From the NCBI GenBank assembly GCA_050014015.1, contig JBEKEC010000032.1, positions 1-64,000 on the forward strand: 64,000 nt of DNA, in the 5' to 3' direction. This DNA comes from PALSA-1353 sp050014015. GTDB taxonomy: Bacteria; Planctomycetota; Phycisphaerae; Tepidisphaerales; Tepidisphaeraceae. Under the pieces are notes generated by a model that was not told the DNA's origin, did not search any database, and was given only the letters and a program-made list of their open reading frames with translations. The translations under genes and the position numbers were made by a program. Position 1 is the stretch's first letter, and every line of letters starts with the position of its first letter. Of this stretch, positions 25,257 through 32,292 are shown piece after piece.

Positions 25257-27047
25257 ATGCAGATATCCTACGCGGCTTTATCGACGGAGGGGCCGGTTCG
25301 CCCTAACAATGAGGATTCCATTGCCTATTGGCAGCCAAAGAACGAGGCCGATTGGCGGAATCACGGGGCGATCGCGGTGCTGGCGGACGGGGTGGGGGGG
25401 CAGTCGAGCGGCGAAGTCGCCAGCAAGCTGGCGTGCGAATCGGTTTTGAAGGTCTTCCTGGAATCCAAACCGTTGGCATCACCGGCGCAGATTCTTTTCC
25501 AGATGTTTGCCGCGGCCAACATCGCGGTTTACGACCAGAACATCAAGCACAACGGCGCGGGCCGGATGGCGACGACCCTGACGGTGAGCCTGTTTCGGCA
25601 TAACGAGGTGAACATCGGGCACGTGGGGGATTGCCGCGTGTACGCTGTCCAGCAGGGGCGCATTCGCCGGGTGACCAACGACCATTCCTACGCGGGGGTG
25701 CAACTGAAGCTGGGATTGATCACGGTGCAGGAGGCGATGAACAGCGAAATGCGTTCGGTCCTGACGCGCACGGTGGGGCAGGAGCCGACGATCCGCGTGG
25801 ACTATCATACGATCAGCGTTCACGGCGGCGACATCATCGTGCAGATGTGCGACGGGATGTGGTCGCAACTGACCGAAGGAGAGATACTAGATGCGGTCGG
25901 CAAGCAGGCGCCGGAGGAGGCATGCAAAATGCTTGTCCGGATGGCCGAGCGCCGCGGGGCGGACGATAACCTCTCGGTCCAGGTCGTCCAGGTGCAGGCG
26001 ATCGAGCGGCTCAGCTATTACCGCGGATTGCCGACGTTTCAGAAAGAGAGTCCGGCCGTCATGGGAAGCGAATTGGAAGTGGGCCAGGTCCTGGACGGAC
26101 GATTCCGGATCGTCGACGTCATCAGCCGGTCCGGCATGGCGTCGATCTTCAAGGCGATCGACCAGACGACCGACGGGGTGGTGGCGCTGAAGGTGCCGTT
26201 CATGCAGTTTGAATCCGATCCGGGGTTTTACCAGCGATTTCAACGGGAGCAGGCGATCGGCAAGGCGCTGCAGCATCCGTACATCCTGAAGATGATGGAT
26301 GATGAGTCGATGAGCAAGACCCGGCCGTACATCGTGATGGAATATCTTGAAGGCCAGACGCTGGGGCACCTGATGCAGACGATCCGGCCGATGCCGGAGC
26401 CGGATGCGCTCAAGATCGCCAGCCGCATCTGCGAGGCGTTGCATTACATGCACGAGCACGACGTGGTTCACCGCGATCTGAAGCCGGATAACATCATGAT
26501 CTGCAACGACGGGAGCATCCGGATCATGGATTTCGGGATCGCCAAGATGGAAAGCGCGCGGCGATTGACGTTCGGCGGATTCACGCCGGCGATGGGAACG
26601 CCGGATTACATGGCCCCGGAACAGGTCAAGGGCAAGCGCGGCGACCGTCGCACGGACATCTACAGCCTGGGCGCGATCCTGTATGAACTGGTGACCGGAT
26701 CGGTTCCGTTTGAAGGCGCCAATCCGTTCATCATCATGAACAGCCGGCTCAGCGGCGATCCCGTGGCCCCGAGACAGCGAAACGACAAAGTTTCCCCGCA
26801 AGTTGAAGAGATCGTCCTCCATGCCATGGCCCGCAATCCGCAGGAACGCTACGCCACGGCGATGGAGATGAAACAGGAATTGGACCACCCCGAGACGGTG
26901 CAAGTCACGGGCCGATGCGATCGGCTGGTCACGCCCAATCCGGTGTCGGGAAACCTGCGGCGATATCGGCTGGTGGCGATTTGCGTGGCGATTCCGATTG
27001 TGGTGTTTTTAGTTGCGTGGTTATCGAAGCACGTGAGCTTTAAGTGA
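25257..27047 (+). CDS. PP2C phosphatase fused to a Ser/Thr kinase, membrane-anchored
   Basis: A 596-aa signalling protein. Residues about 1-245 form a PP2C-type phosphatase: the N-terminal RPNNEDS, ADGVGGQSSGE, HVGDCRVYAV, CDGMWSQL and ADDNLSVQ supply the metal-binding aspartates. Residues about 275-545 form a Hanks-type kinase with ALKVPF (ATP-binding Lys near 310), HRDLKPDN near 405, DFGIAKM and GTPDYMAPEQ. A single membrane segment (about 570-590) ends the protein, so both enzymes face the cytoplasm and no extracellular sensor is present. Kinase and phosphatase are usually separate genes; fusion is known in planctomycetes and related phyla. Confidence 0.92.
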   Translation: MQISYAALSTEGPVRPNNEDSIAYWQPKNEADWRNHGAIAVLADGVGGQSSGEVASKLACESVLKVFLESKPLASPAQILFQMFAAANIAVYDQNIKHNGAGRMATTLTVSLFRHNEVNIGHVGDCRVYAVQQGRIRRVTNDHSYAGVQLKLGLITVQEAMNSEMRSVLTRTVGQEPTIRVDYHTISVHGGDIIVQMCDGMWSQLTEGEILDAVGKQAPEEACKMLVRMAERRGADDNLSVQVVQVQAIERLSYYRGLPTFQKESPAVMGSELEVGQVLDGRFRIVDVISRSGMASIFKAIDQTTDGVVALKVPFMQFESDPGFYQRFQREQAIGKALQHPYILKMMDDESMSKTRPYIVMEYLEGQTLGHLMQTIRPMPEPDALKIASRICEALHYMHEHDVVHRDLKPDNIMICNDGSIRIMDFGIAKMESARRLTFGGFTPAMGTPDYMAPEQVKGKRGDRRTDIYSLGAILYELVTGSVPFEGANPFIIMNSRLSGDPVAPRQRNDKVSPQVEEIVLHAMARNPQERYATAMEMKQELDHPETVQVTGRCDRLVTPNPVSGNLRRYRLVAICVAIPIVVFLVAWLSKHVSFK

Positions 27048-27062
27048 AGTGAGGGTAAGGCG

Positions 27063-27153
27063 ATTGAACCGCCAAGACGCCAAGACGCCAAGGCGAACTC
27101 ATCTCACACGGCGCATTTCCCCCCTTGGCGTCTTGGCGTCTTGGCGGTTCAAT
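27063..27153. repeat. Palindromic dispersed repeat, family A, copy 2
   Basis: Perfect 31-base arms: ATTGAACCGCCAAGACGCC... and ...GGCGTCTTGGCGGTTCAAT. It lies just 5' of the GxxExxY gene. Confidence 0.9.
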
Positions 27154-27214
27154 CTCTTTTTTAGAGCATTGCGGAATTGGTCAAAGCTGAGCGCCTTTGG
27201 GTATAGTTCAACCG

Positions 27215-27604
27215 ATGAATACTGAACCGGACGAAGAATTGGATCGACTCGCACACGAAGTTATTGGCGCTGCCATCGAAGTTCATCGAATTCTGGGACC
27301 GGGGTTTCTCGAATCCATGTATGAAGAAGCCCTCTGCGTTGAGTTGAAGCTCAGAGGTATTCCGTTCCAGCGGCAAGTGCCAGTTCCGGTCAGCTATAAG
27401 GGAGTGGCAATCGGCCAAAGTCGGCTGGATTTGCTGGTGCGAGAGAAATTGATTGTCGAAATCAAGACGGTCGAAGCATTGGCTCCCATCCACACTGCGC
27501 AGGCAATTTCCTATCTGAAGGCCACCGGTCATCAGTTGGCCATTCTCATCAATTTCAACGCCGCGGTTCTCAAGGATGGAATCAAGAGAATCGTTCTTTC
27601 TTAA
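27215..27604 (+). CDS. GxxExxY family protein, PD-(D/E)XK-nuclease-like
   Basis: A 129-aa protein with the family motif GFLESMY (G-x-x-E-x-x-Y) near residue 36, following EVIGAAIEVHRILGPG. The segment SRLDLLVREKLIVEIKTVEAL supplies the D...E-x-K pattern of PD-(D/E)XK nucleases, and the end TGHQLAILINFNAAVLKDGIKRIV is typical. The function of this family is unknown. ATG 27215 is chosen. The gene sits between a full family A palindrome (27063-27153) and a half copy (27617-27647) whose outer ends are inverted relative to each other. Confidence 0.88.
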   Translation: MNTEPDEELDRLAHEVIGAAIEVHRILGPGFLESMYEEALCVELKLRGIPFQRQVPVPVSYKGVAIGQSRLDLLVREKLIVEIKTVEALAPIHTAQAISYLKATGHQLAILINFNAAVLKDGIKRIVLS

Positions 27605-27616
27605 CTGATTTTCTTC

Positions 27617-27647
27617 CCTTGGCGTCTTGGCGTCATGGCGGTTCAAT
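27617..27647. repeat. Half copy of the family A repeat (copy 3)
   Basis: Only the right arm, starting CCTTGGCGTCTTGG and ending CATGGCGGTTCAAT, is present, 12 bases after the GxxExxY stop. Its partner arm in inverse orientation is the left arm of copy 2 on the other side of the gene. Confidence 0.85.
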
Positions 27648-27682
27648 TTTTTCTTTCCGGGAGATTTCTGAATCGTTCGCCG

Positions 27683-28501
27683 CTATTTCCACCCCATTCG
27701 CAAATCCGCGATTTGTCGGCATTGCTTCAGCAGCGGGTCCACGTCCTTCAAATCCAGCATCGTTGCCGCGTCGCTCTTGGCGTTTTTGGGGTCGGGATGA
27801 CATTCGAGGAATAGGCCGTCCACGCCGGCGGCCACGGCGGCTCGGGCCAGCAATGGGGAATATTTGGGGTTTCCGCCGCTTTGATTGCCCAGGCCGGCGG
27901 GTTGTTGAGTGCTGTGCGTGACGTCGAACACCACGGGGCAGCCGAATTCCTTCATGATCGCCAGGCCGGTGAAATCGTTCACCAGGCGGTTGTAGCCGAA
28001 GAACGTGCCGCGCTCGGTGAGAAGGATCTGATTGTTTCCCGTGGATTTTATTTTTTCGATGGCATTGCTCATCTCGGCGGGGGACATGAACTGGCCCTTC
28101 TTCACATTGACCCATCGGCCGGTCTGGCCGCAGGCCAGGAGCAGGTCGGTCTGCCGCGCCAGGAACGCGGGGACTTGGAGCACGTCCACCACTTTCGCCG
28201 CTTCGGCGGCCTGGGCGGGTTCGTGAATGTCCGTCAGCACCGGCACGCCGATTTCGCGCTTCACTTTTTCCAATACGATCAGCCCGTCGTGTAGACCCGG
28301 GCCGCGAAACGTGTCCTTGCTCGATCGGTTCGCCTTGTCGAAGCTGGCCTTGAATATGCAGGCCAGCCCCAGCTTGTCGCAGATTTGTTTCAACTTTGAG
28401 GCGATGGTCATACAGAGCTCGGCGGATTCGATGACGCACGGCCCGGCGATGACAAAAAGCGGGCTACGATCGCGGTGGAGAATGTCGGGAGATTTGCTCA
28501 C
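27683..28501 (-). CDS. kdsA: 3-deoxy-8-phosphooctulonate synthase (KDO-8-P synthase)
   Basis: Condenses phosphoenolpyruvate and arabinose 5-phosphate to KDO 8-phosphate, the first committed step to the inner core sugar of lipopolysaccharide. It is 272 aa, the usual size. Motifs: IAGPCVIES at the start, FKASFDKANRSS, LTDIHEP, LQVPAFLARQTDLL, VKKGQFMSP, ERGTFFGYNRLVNDF and FDVTHSTQQP. The start is GTG 28501, which falls in the first bases of a duplicated segment of the neighbouring lipid-kinase gene. No other LPS genes are nearby. Confidence 0.95.
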   Translation of the reverse strand: MSKSPDILHRDRSPLFVIAGPCVIESAELCMTIASKLKQICDKLGLACIFKASFDKANRSSKDTFRGPGLHDGLIVLEKVKREIGVPVLTDIHEPAQAAEAAKVVDVLQVPAFLARQTDLLLACGQTGRWVNVKKGQFMSPAEMSNAIEKIKSTGNNQILLTERGTFFGYNRLVNDFTGLAIMKEFGCPVVFDVTHSTQQPAGLGNQSGGNPKYSPLLARAAVAAGVDGLFLECHPDPKNAKSDAATMLDLKDVDPLLKQCRQIADLRMGWK

Positions 28502-28547
28502 ATCGGCACGATAAATGGCAGGCGGATGGGAAGCAAGTTTATCCGGG
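28497..28547. repeat. Duplicated 3' end of the lipid-kinase gene
   Basis: The segment beginning CTCAC and containing ATGGCAGGCGGATGGGAAGC is a near copy of 28696-28746, the last codons of the lipid-kinase gene. About six differences occur over 50 bases. Family A copy 4 lies between the two. Confidence 0.75.
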
Positions 28548-28591
28548 TGGGGGATTCCAGGGGCCTGTCAGCATTTCCGGCATTAAAAGCG

Positions 28592-28685
28592 ATTGAACCG
28601 CCAAGACGCCAAGACGCCAAGGGGGAAATGCGGAAAGGCGTTGGCATGATTTTACCTTGGCGTCTTGGCGTCTTGGCGGTTCAAT
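28592..28685. repeat. Palindromic dispersed repeat, family A, copy 4
   Basis: Perfect 31-base arms identical to copy 2 with a different 32-base spacer. It lies between kdsA and the lipid-kinase gene. Confidence 0.9.
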
Positions 28686-28696
28686 TCCAATTCTCC

Positions 28697-29590
28697 TCAC
28701 GCGGGCACGATGAATGGCAGGCGGATGGGAAGCAAGTTGATGCGGGCGGGGGTGTGGCCGGCGGGGTCGCCGTCGATCTGGATTGGAACTTGTTTGGGGG
28801 ATCGGATTTCGATTTGCTTTGCGCGGGTGTAAACGACGCCTTCGATGGAAAGCAGTTCACCGGCGGCGGCGTGGAGGAATTTGTGCAGGGCGTCCACGGG
28901 GGATTCGACGGGGACAACGCAGATGTCCAGCATGCCGTCGTCGGGCCGGGCGTGGGGCGCCAGCGGGAATCCGGTGCCGTATTCGCTGATGTTGGCCACC
29001 AGCGCGATCGCGGGGGCGGAGGCGAAGATTTCCTCGTCGTCGGCCACGACTTGCAGCGGCGGATAGCGGTAGGTGGCGATCGCCAGCGCGGCGGGGAGCA
29101 CGTAGCTGGCAAAACTGATTGGGCCGCGGCGCATGCGATCCAACTCGTGAACGATCAGGCCGTCGATTCCCACGCCGGCCATGAGGATAAAAAGCTGGCC
29201 GTTGGCCTCGGCGGCGTCGAGCATGGAGATGGTTCCCCGCTGGAGGGACTGCACGATTCGCGGCCCCAGATCGGCGGTCTTCCAATGGATACCCAGATGC
29301 CGGCCCATGAGATTGGCGGTTCCCATGGGAACGGGAAGCAGGGCTGGGATTTTGCCGCCGCCGTCGAGGCATCGGCCGGCAACGGCGCGCAGCGTCCCAT
29401 CGCCGCCGATGGCGACGATCGCGTCGGCGGAAATCAGTTGGTCAAGATCGGCGTTCAGCAAATCGAAAATGGCGGTCGTTTTCATGCCGGCGGCTTCGAC
29501 GGCCTCACAAACCCGTTGCGCGGTGGCCCGGCCCTTTCCCTGCCCGGCGATGGGGTTGGCGACGATCGCAACTGTTTGGATGGTGGGCAT
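28697..29590 (-). CDS. YegS/DagK-type lipid kinase
   Basis: A 297-aa cytoplasmic kinase of the diacylglycerol/sphingosine kinase superfamily, which phosphorylates a membrane lipid or diacylglycerol with ATP. Seen: VAIVANPIAGQGKGRATAQRV at the N-terminus, the ATP-binding IVAIGGDGTLRAVAGRCL near 60-77, PVPMGTANLMGRHLGI, and the C-terminal beta-sandwich with AGVGIDGLIVHE and VPIQIDGDPAG. Length is normal. Its substrate cannot be read from the sequence. Its last codons are duplicated upstream of kdsA. Confidence 0.9.
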   Translation of the reverse strand: MPTIQTVAIVANPIAGQGKGRATAQRVCEAVEAAGMKTTAIFDLLNADLDQLISADAIVAIGGDGTLRAVAGRCLDGGGKIPALLPVPMGTANLMGRHLGIHWKTADLGPRIVQSLQRGTISMLDAAEANGQLFILMAGVGIDGLIVHELDRMRRGPISFASYVLPAALAIATYRYPPLQVVADDEEIFASAPAIALVANISEYGTGFPLAPHARPDDGMLDICVVPVESPVDALHKFLHAAAGELLSIEGVVYTRAKQIEIRSPKQVPIQIDGDPAGHTPARINLLPIRLPFIVPA

Positions 29591-29600
29591 AGGGAAAGGA

Positions 29601-29686
29601 AAGAACCGCGGATTTCGCGGATATCGCGGATGGGAAAATCCGTCCTGCTCTTATCCGTGACATCCGTGCAATCCGCGGTTGTTCTT
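29601..29686. repeat. Imperfect palindrome of GAACCGCGGATT type
   Basis: The left arm starts AAGAACCGCGGATTTCGCGG and the right arm ends CCGTGCAATCCGCGGTTGTTCTT. It is related to 6164-6246. Confidence 0.7.
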
Positions 29687-29727
29687 CATACAGCTCGGTG
29701 CGGCAGTAATATCTACGGCAATCATGT

Positions 29728-29955
29728 TTGCGCTGTAAGCTAAATCCTTCCGACTACCCGCAAATTGTACCGCGGTTCAACGCTCCGGGGCAGCAATGCG
29801 GCCGGCCGAGGGTCGGGAAGGGAGCCAAGATCGTCCCCGTCAGCATTGAACGAGAATTGTTGACACGGGCCGACGCCTTCGCAAATCGGCACAAACTCAA
29901 ACGATCCGAAATGGTCGCCCAAGGACTTAGACTCGTGATGGCAAACCAAGCTTAA
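29728..29955 (+). CDS. Possible ribbon-helix-helix protein
   Basis: The C-terminal part (IVPVSIERELLTRADAFANRHKLKRSEMVAQGLRLVMA) has the shape of a CopG/MetJ-type ribbon-helix-helix DNA-binding domain: a short strand, then two helices with R-S-E before the second. Such proteins are often antitoxins. The only start codon available is TTG 29728 and no ribosome site is seen; the first 30 residues look non-native. It may be a truncated gene. No toxin partner is next to it. Confidence 0.4.
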   Translation: MRCKLNPSDYPQIVPRFNAPGQQCGRPRVGKGAKIVPVSIERELLTRADAFANRHKLKRSEMVAQGLRLVMANQA

Positions 29956-29964
29956 CGGCCGCGG

Positions 29965-30018
29965 AATTCTAAGGGGTCGGGAGTCTTTGATTGAAAAGAC
30001 TCCCGACCCCTTAGAATT
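29965..30018. repeat. Perfect 24-bp inverted repeat (GGGGTCGGGAGTC type)
   Basis: AATTCTAAGGGGTCGGGAGT(CTTT) at 29965-29988 is exactly mirrored at 29995-30018 with a 6-base loop GATTGA. It lacks a T tail, so it is not an ordinary terminator. Confidence 0.9.
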
Positions 30019-30124
30019 GTCGAAATCCAAGATTCTCGCGTGCCAGATTCCGCTTGGCGGTCTTTTTCGAGCAGGTCGAGCTTCTCTTCGATGTTGCCAG
30101 CGAAGGGTTGCGAGCAGTCTAGTG

Positions 30125-30928
30125 TCAGACCGGTTTGAAGATGATGTTCGTAGGGCGAAGGCTCTCGATTGCTTGCTTAAGGCCATCGGTCACGATGACA
30201 TAGAGAGTCGTGGCCATAAAGAAGATGGACTGCCCATTCCACATTTCAGCCGTCATCCGAAACTCGCGATTCCGGCCAATCTCTGGCCGCCTGCAACCCG
30301 AACAAACGGATATAGGGGTTCCTCCCGGCGGAAATCCCGACTCATGCAGGACCACAACCTCCGAATAGCTGCCGACGGTACTTGGATCGTCAAGAAGGGG
30401 CACTTCGTTGATGATGTCCTCAGGTTCGCCCGTTGACGGCATAGGAGGTGGCAACTTCGCCTTGCGCTTACCGATCTTCCTCAATGTGACTGGGCAAACA
30501 GGGATGTCATTGACAGCCATCCTAAGAAGCAGGTCGCGGACACGATCCGTTACAACAAAGCTTCCCAAGCCTGACCAGAGGAAGTCCGCACGCGGTCGTG
30601 ATGGTACGTCGAGAAAGCAAGGCTGAAAGTCATCTCCTGGTCGAAGATCGACAAACGGTACACCCTTGGTGCCAAGCGCCGTCATCAACTCGCGCTGAAG
30701 CTTGGCATGATCGGTACGAGAAATGGGCCACCGGTCACGAAGGTTCTTGTGTTGCGGAAATTTCGGCGGGCATTCTTGGGCGAGGATCCTGCTCCCGCCC
30801 CACGTCGCACCGCACACGTCGCAGCAAACGCCAGGCAGTGCAAACGGATGCTCAAGCGATCCGTTAATGTACGAGTGCTTGTAGTCGGAACGGTATTCCG
30901 GGTGGGCAAGTCGCCAAAATGTCGCCAC
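30125..30928 (-). CDS. Double-CXXCG motif protein, possible immunity protein
   Basis: From GTG 30928 a 267-aa protein starting VATFWRLAHPEY. It has CDVCGATWGG near residue 35 and a late CSGCRR, with PRADFLWSGLGSFVVTDRVRDLL between, the layout I associate with the double-CXXCG family known from Myxococcus and held to include immunity proteins. The first CXXCG is intact while the second reads CSGCR. The open frame continues upstream to 31135, but that part is derived from a tRNA fragment (SSNPVTPM), so the shorter start is preferred. No toxin gene is adjacent. Confidence 0.6.
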   Translation of the reverse strand: MATFWRLAHPEYRSDYKHSYINGSLEHPFALPGVCCDVCGATWGGSRILAQECPPKFPQHKNLRDRWPISRTDHAKLQRELMTALGTKGVPFVDLRPGDDFQPCFLDVPSRPRADFLWSGLGSFVVTDRVRDLLLRMAVNDIPVCPVTLRKIGKRKAKLPPPMPSTGEPEDIINEVPLLDDPSTVGSYSEVVVLHESGFPPGGTPISVCSGCRRPEIGRNREFRMTAEMWNGQSIFFMATTLYVIVTDGLKQAIESLRPTNIIFKPV

Positions 30929-31020
30929 GCTTGCAACCTTTCTGTCCAAACTTGGGCAGCGATAGTCGCTCGGTTGAACGGCCGTGTAAACACCAACGGC
31001 CCCGGCAGTTGCCGAGGCCA

Positions 31021-31061
31021 TCGGAGTGACGGGATTCGAACTCCAGGCCCGTTTCAAGAGT
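31021..31061 (-). other. Orphan tRNA 3'-end fragment
   Basis: Read on the minus strand, GGAGTTCGAATCCCGTCACT(CCGA) has the T-loop TTCGAAT and a 3' acceptor strand of a tRNA, preceded by a CTCTTGAAACGGG segment that resembles an anticodon arm. No 5' half with the matching GGAGTGA is found. Such fragments are left where elements have integrated in tRNA genes. Confidence 0.55.
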
Positions 31062-31125
31062 GCGTCCGAATCTGGAATCATGGAAGCTCGCCTATCAATG
31101 GCGCCATCGTTGAAATCAGGGTCCA

Positions 31126-31734
31126 TTATGCACACCCCGTCCCCGATTGCTTAGCTCGTGTGATGGCGGCCTGGAGACGTTGGTGAATCTCCTTTGGTCG
31201 GGCAATGGTTTGCCAGACGGCCGAGGGCATGGCTTCGTCGCTGGGGATGATTTCGATGGAGCCGACGGCGACGAGCTTTTCGCGAGCGGAGGAAACGATG
31301 CGGGCGCGAACCACCTTGCGCAAGGGGCAATCGAATATGTCAACCGTGAATACGCCGGTGATGCGGAGGACGCGCTGGTCGGTGAGGATGTAAATGCGGC
31401 CCATCCATTGCAACACGGCCCACATGAGCCGGCCGGTGATGACGAAGAGGGCGGCCTCGAGATAGAAATGATCGTGCATGCGGCGGTCGACCAGGGCCAG
31501 TGCGGCGGCGGCGACGGCGATTCCAATCGAGAAGGCCATGGAGTTGAAAATGATGAACCAGAGCGAGGGCTTGAGGATCATGAGGACCAGCTCGCCGTCG
31601 CGGAGGACGTGGGAGCCGAGCAGGGCGCCGAGCGAAGTGGTGCGTGCGGCGGCGGCGGCAGCGGCGGGGGTGGCGGCGGCTTCGGCCAGATGTTCGCCGG
31701 AGGATGGGGAAGGTGTCGGGGGCTTGGCGTTCAT
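31126..31734 (-). CDS. Membrane protein with bacterial PH-like domain
   Basis: A 202-aa protein with a low-complexity Ala/Pro N-terminus, then GELVLMILKPSLWFIIFN, two membrane segments (about 60-85 and 95-112), and the bPH2-type segment RIYILTDQRVLRITGVFTVDIFDCPLRKVVRARI. Such domains are common in membrane proteins of unknown function. Its start codon overlaps the stop of hpt (ATGA), so the two are translationally coupled. Confidence 0.75.
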   Translation of the reverse strand: MNAKPPTPSPSSGEHLAEAAATPAAAAAAARTTSLGALLGSHVLRDGELVLMILKPSLWFIIFNSMAFSIGIAVAAAALALVDRRMHDHFYLEAALFVITGRLMWAVLQWMGRIYILTDQRVLRITGVFTVDIFDCPLRKVVRARIVSSAREKLVAVGSIEIIPSDEAMPSAVWQTIARPKEIHQRLQAAITRAKQSGTGCA

Positions 31735-32285
31735 GGCGTGGGGATCTGTTCCTTTAACGTCACGATGTCCGGCAAATTGCGGTAGTAATCATTGTAGTCC
31801 AGTCCGTAGCCGACGACGAACTCGTCGGGGATCTCGAATCCGACGTAATCGACGTGAACGGCATGAACGGCCGGGCGGTCCTTGCGGAGCAGGACGCAGC
31901 TCTTGACGCTGGCGGCGCCCATCTCGCGGAGGGCGGGGACGACCATGTGCAGCGTGCCGCCGCTGTCGAGAATGTCGTCCAGGACCAGCACGTGATGGCC
32001 GCGAAGGTCGCCCATCTGGCTGGCCAACATCTGCGATCCATGAGACCGAATGCTGCGGCCGGGATAGCTGCTGACCGACATCAATCCGATCTTCATGGCG
32101 ATGGGAATCTGGCGGATCAGATCGCTGGCGAAGATCATCGCGCCGGTCATGATGGGGACGATGGTGATGTCGCCGCCATCGTGATTGGGGGGCGAATGAT
32201 CGAGGGTGATCTGCGCGGCCAGTTCCTTGACGCGCTGGGCGATGCGGTCGTGGGAAATGAGGATGCGATCAATGTTCATGGGCAT
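31731..32285 (-). CDS. hpt: Hypoxanthine phosphoribosyltransferase
   Basis: Salvages hypoxanthine and guanine with PRPP to IMP and GMP in the cytoplasm. It is 184 aa, normal for the family. The PRPP loop is VLVLDDILDSGGTLHMVV near residues 98-114, preceded by IVPIMTGAMIFASDLIRQI and MSVSSYPG, and followed by CVLLRKDRP and VDYVGFEIPDEFVVGYGLDY. The last segment is diagnostic for Hpt. ATG 32285 gives the expected N-terminus. It is followed by the PH-domain gene with a 4-base overlap. Confidence 0.94.
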   Translation of the reverse strand: MPMNIDRILISHDRIAQRVKELAAQITLDHSPPNHDGGDITIVPIMTGAMIFASDLIRQIPIAMKIGLMSVSSYPGRSIRSHGSQMLASQMGDLRGHHVLVLDDILDSGGTLHMVVPALREMGAASVKSCVLLRKDRPAVHAVHVDYVGFEIPDEFVVGYGLDYNDYYRNLPDIVTLKEQIPTP

Positions 32286-32292
32286 ATTGGGT

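Noticed and set aside
25053..28685. CRISPR array from the recurring CCAAGACGCC repeats
   Set aside because: Copies are palindromes hundreds to thousands of bases apart, without regular spacers or cas genes.
30929..31135. N-terminal extension of the double-CXXCG protein
   Set aside because: Its codons cover a tRNA 3' fragment (SSNPVTPM), a common false extension.
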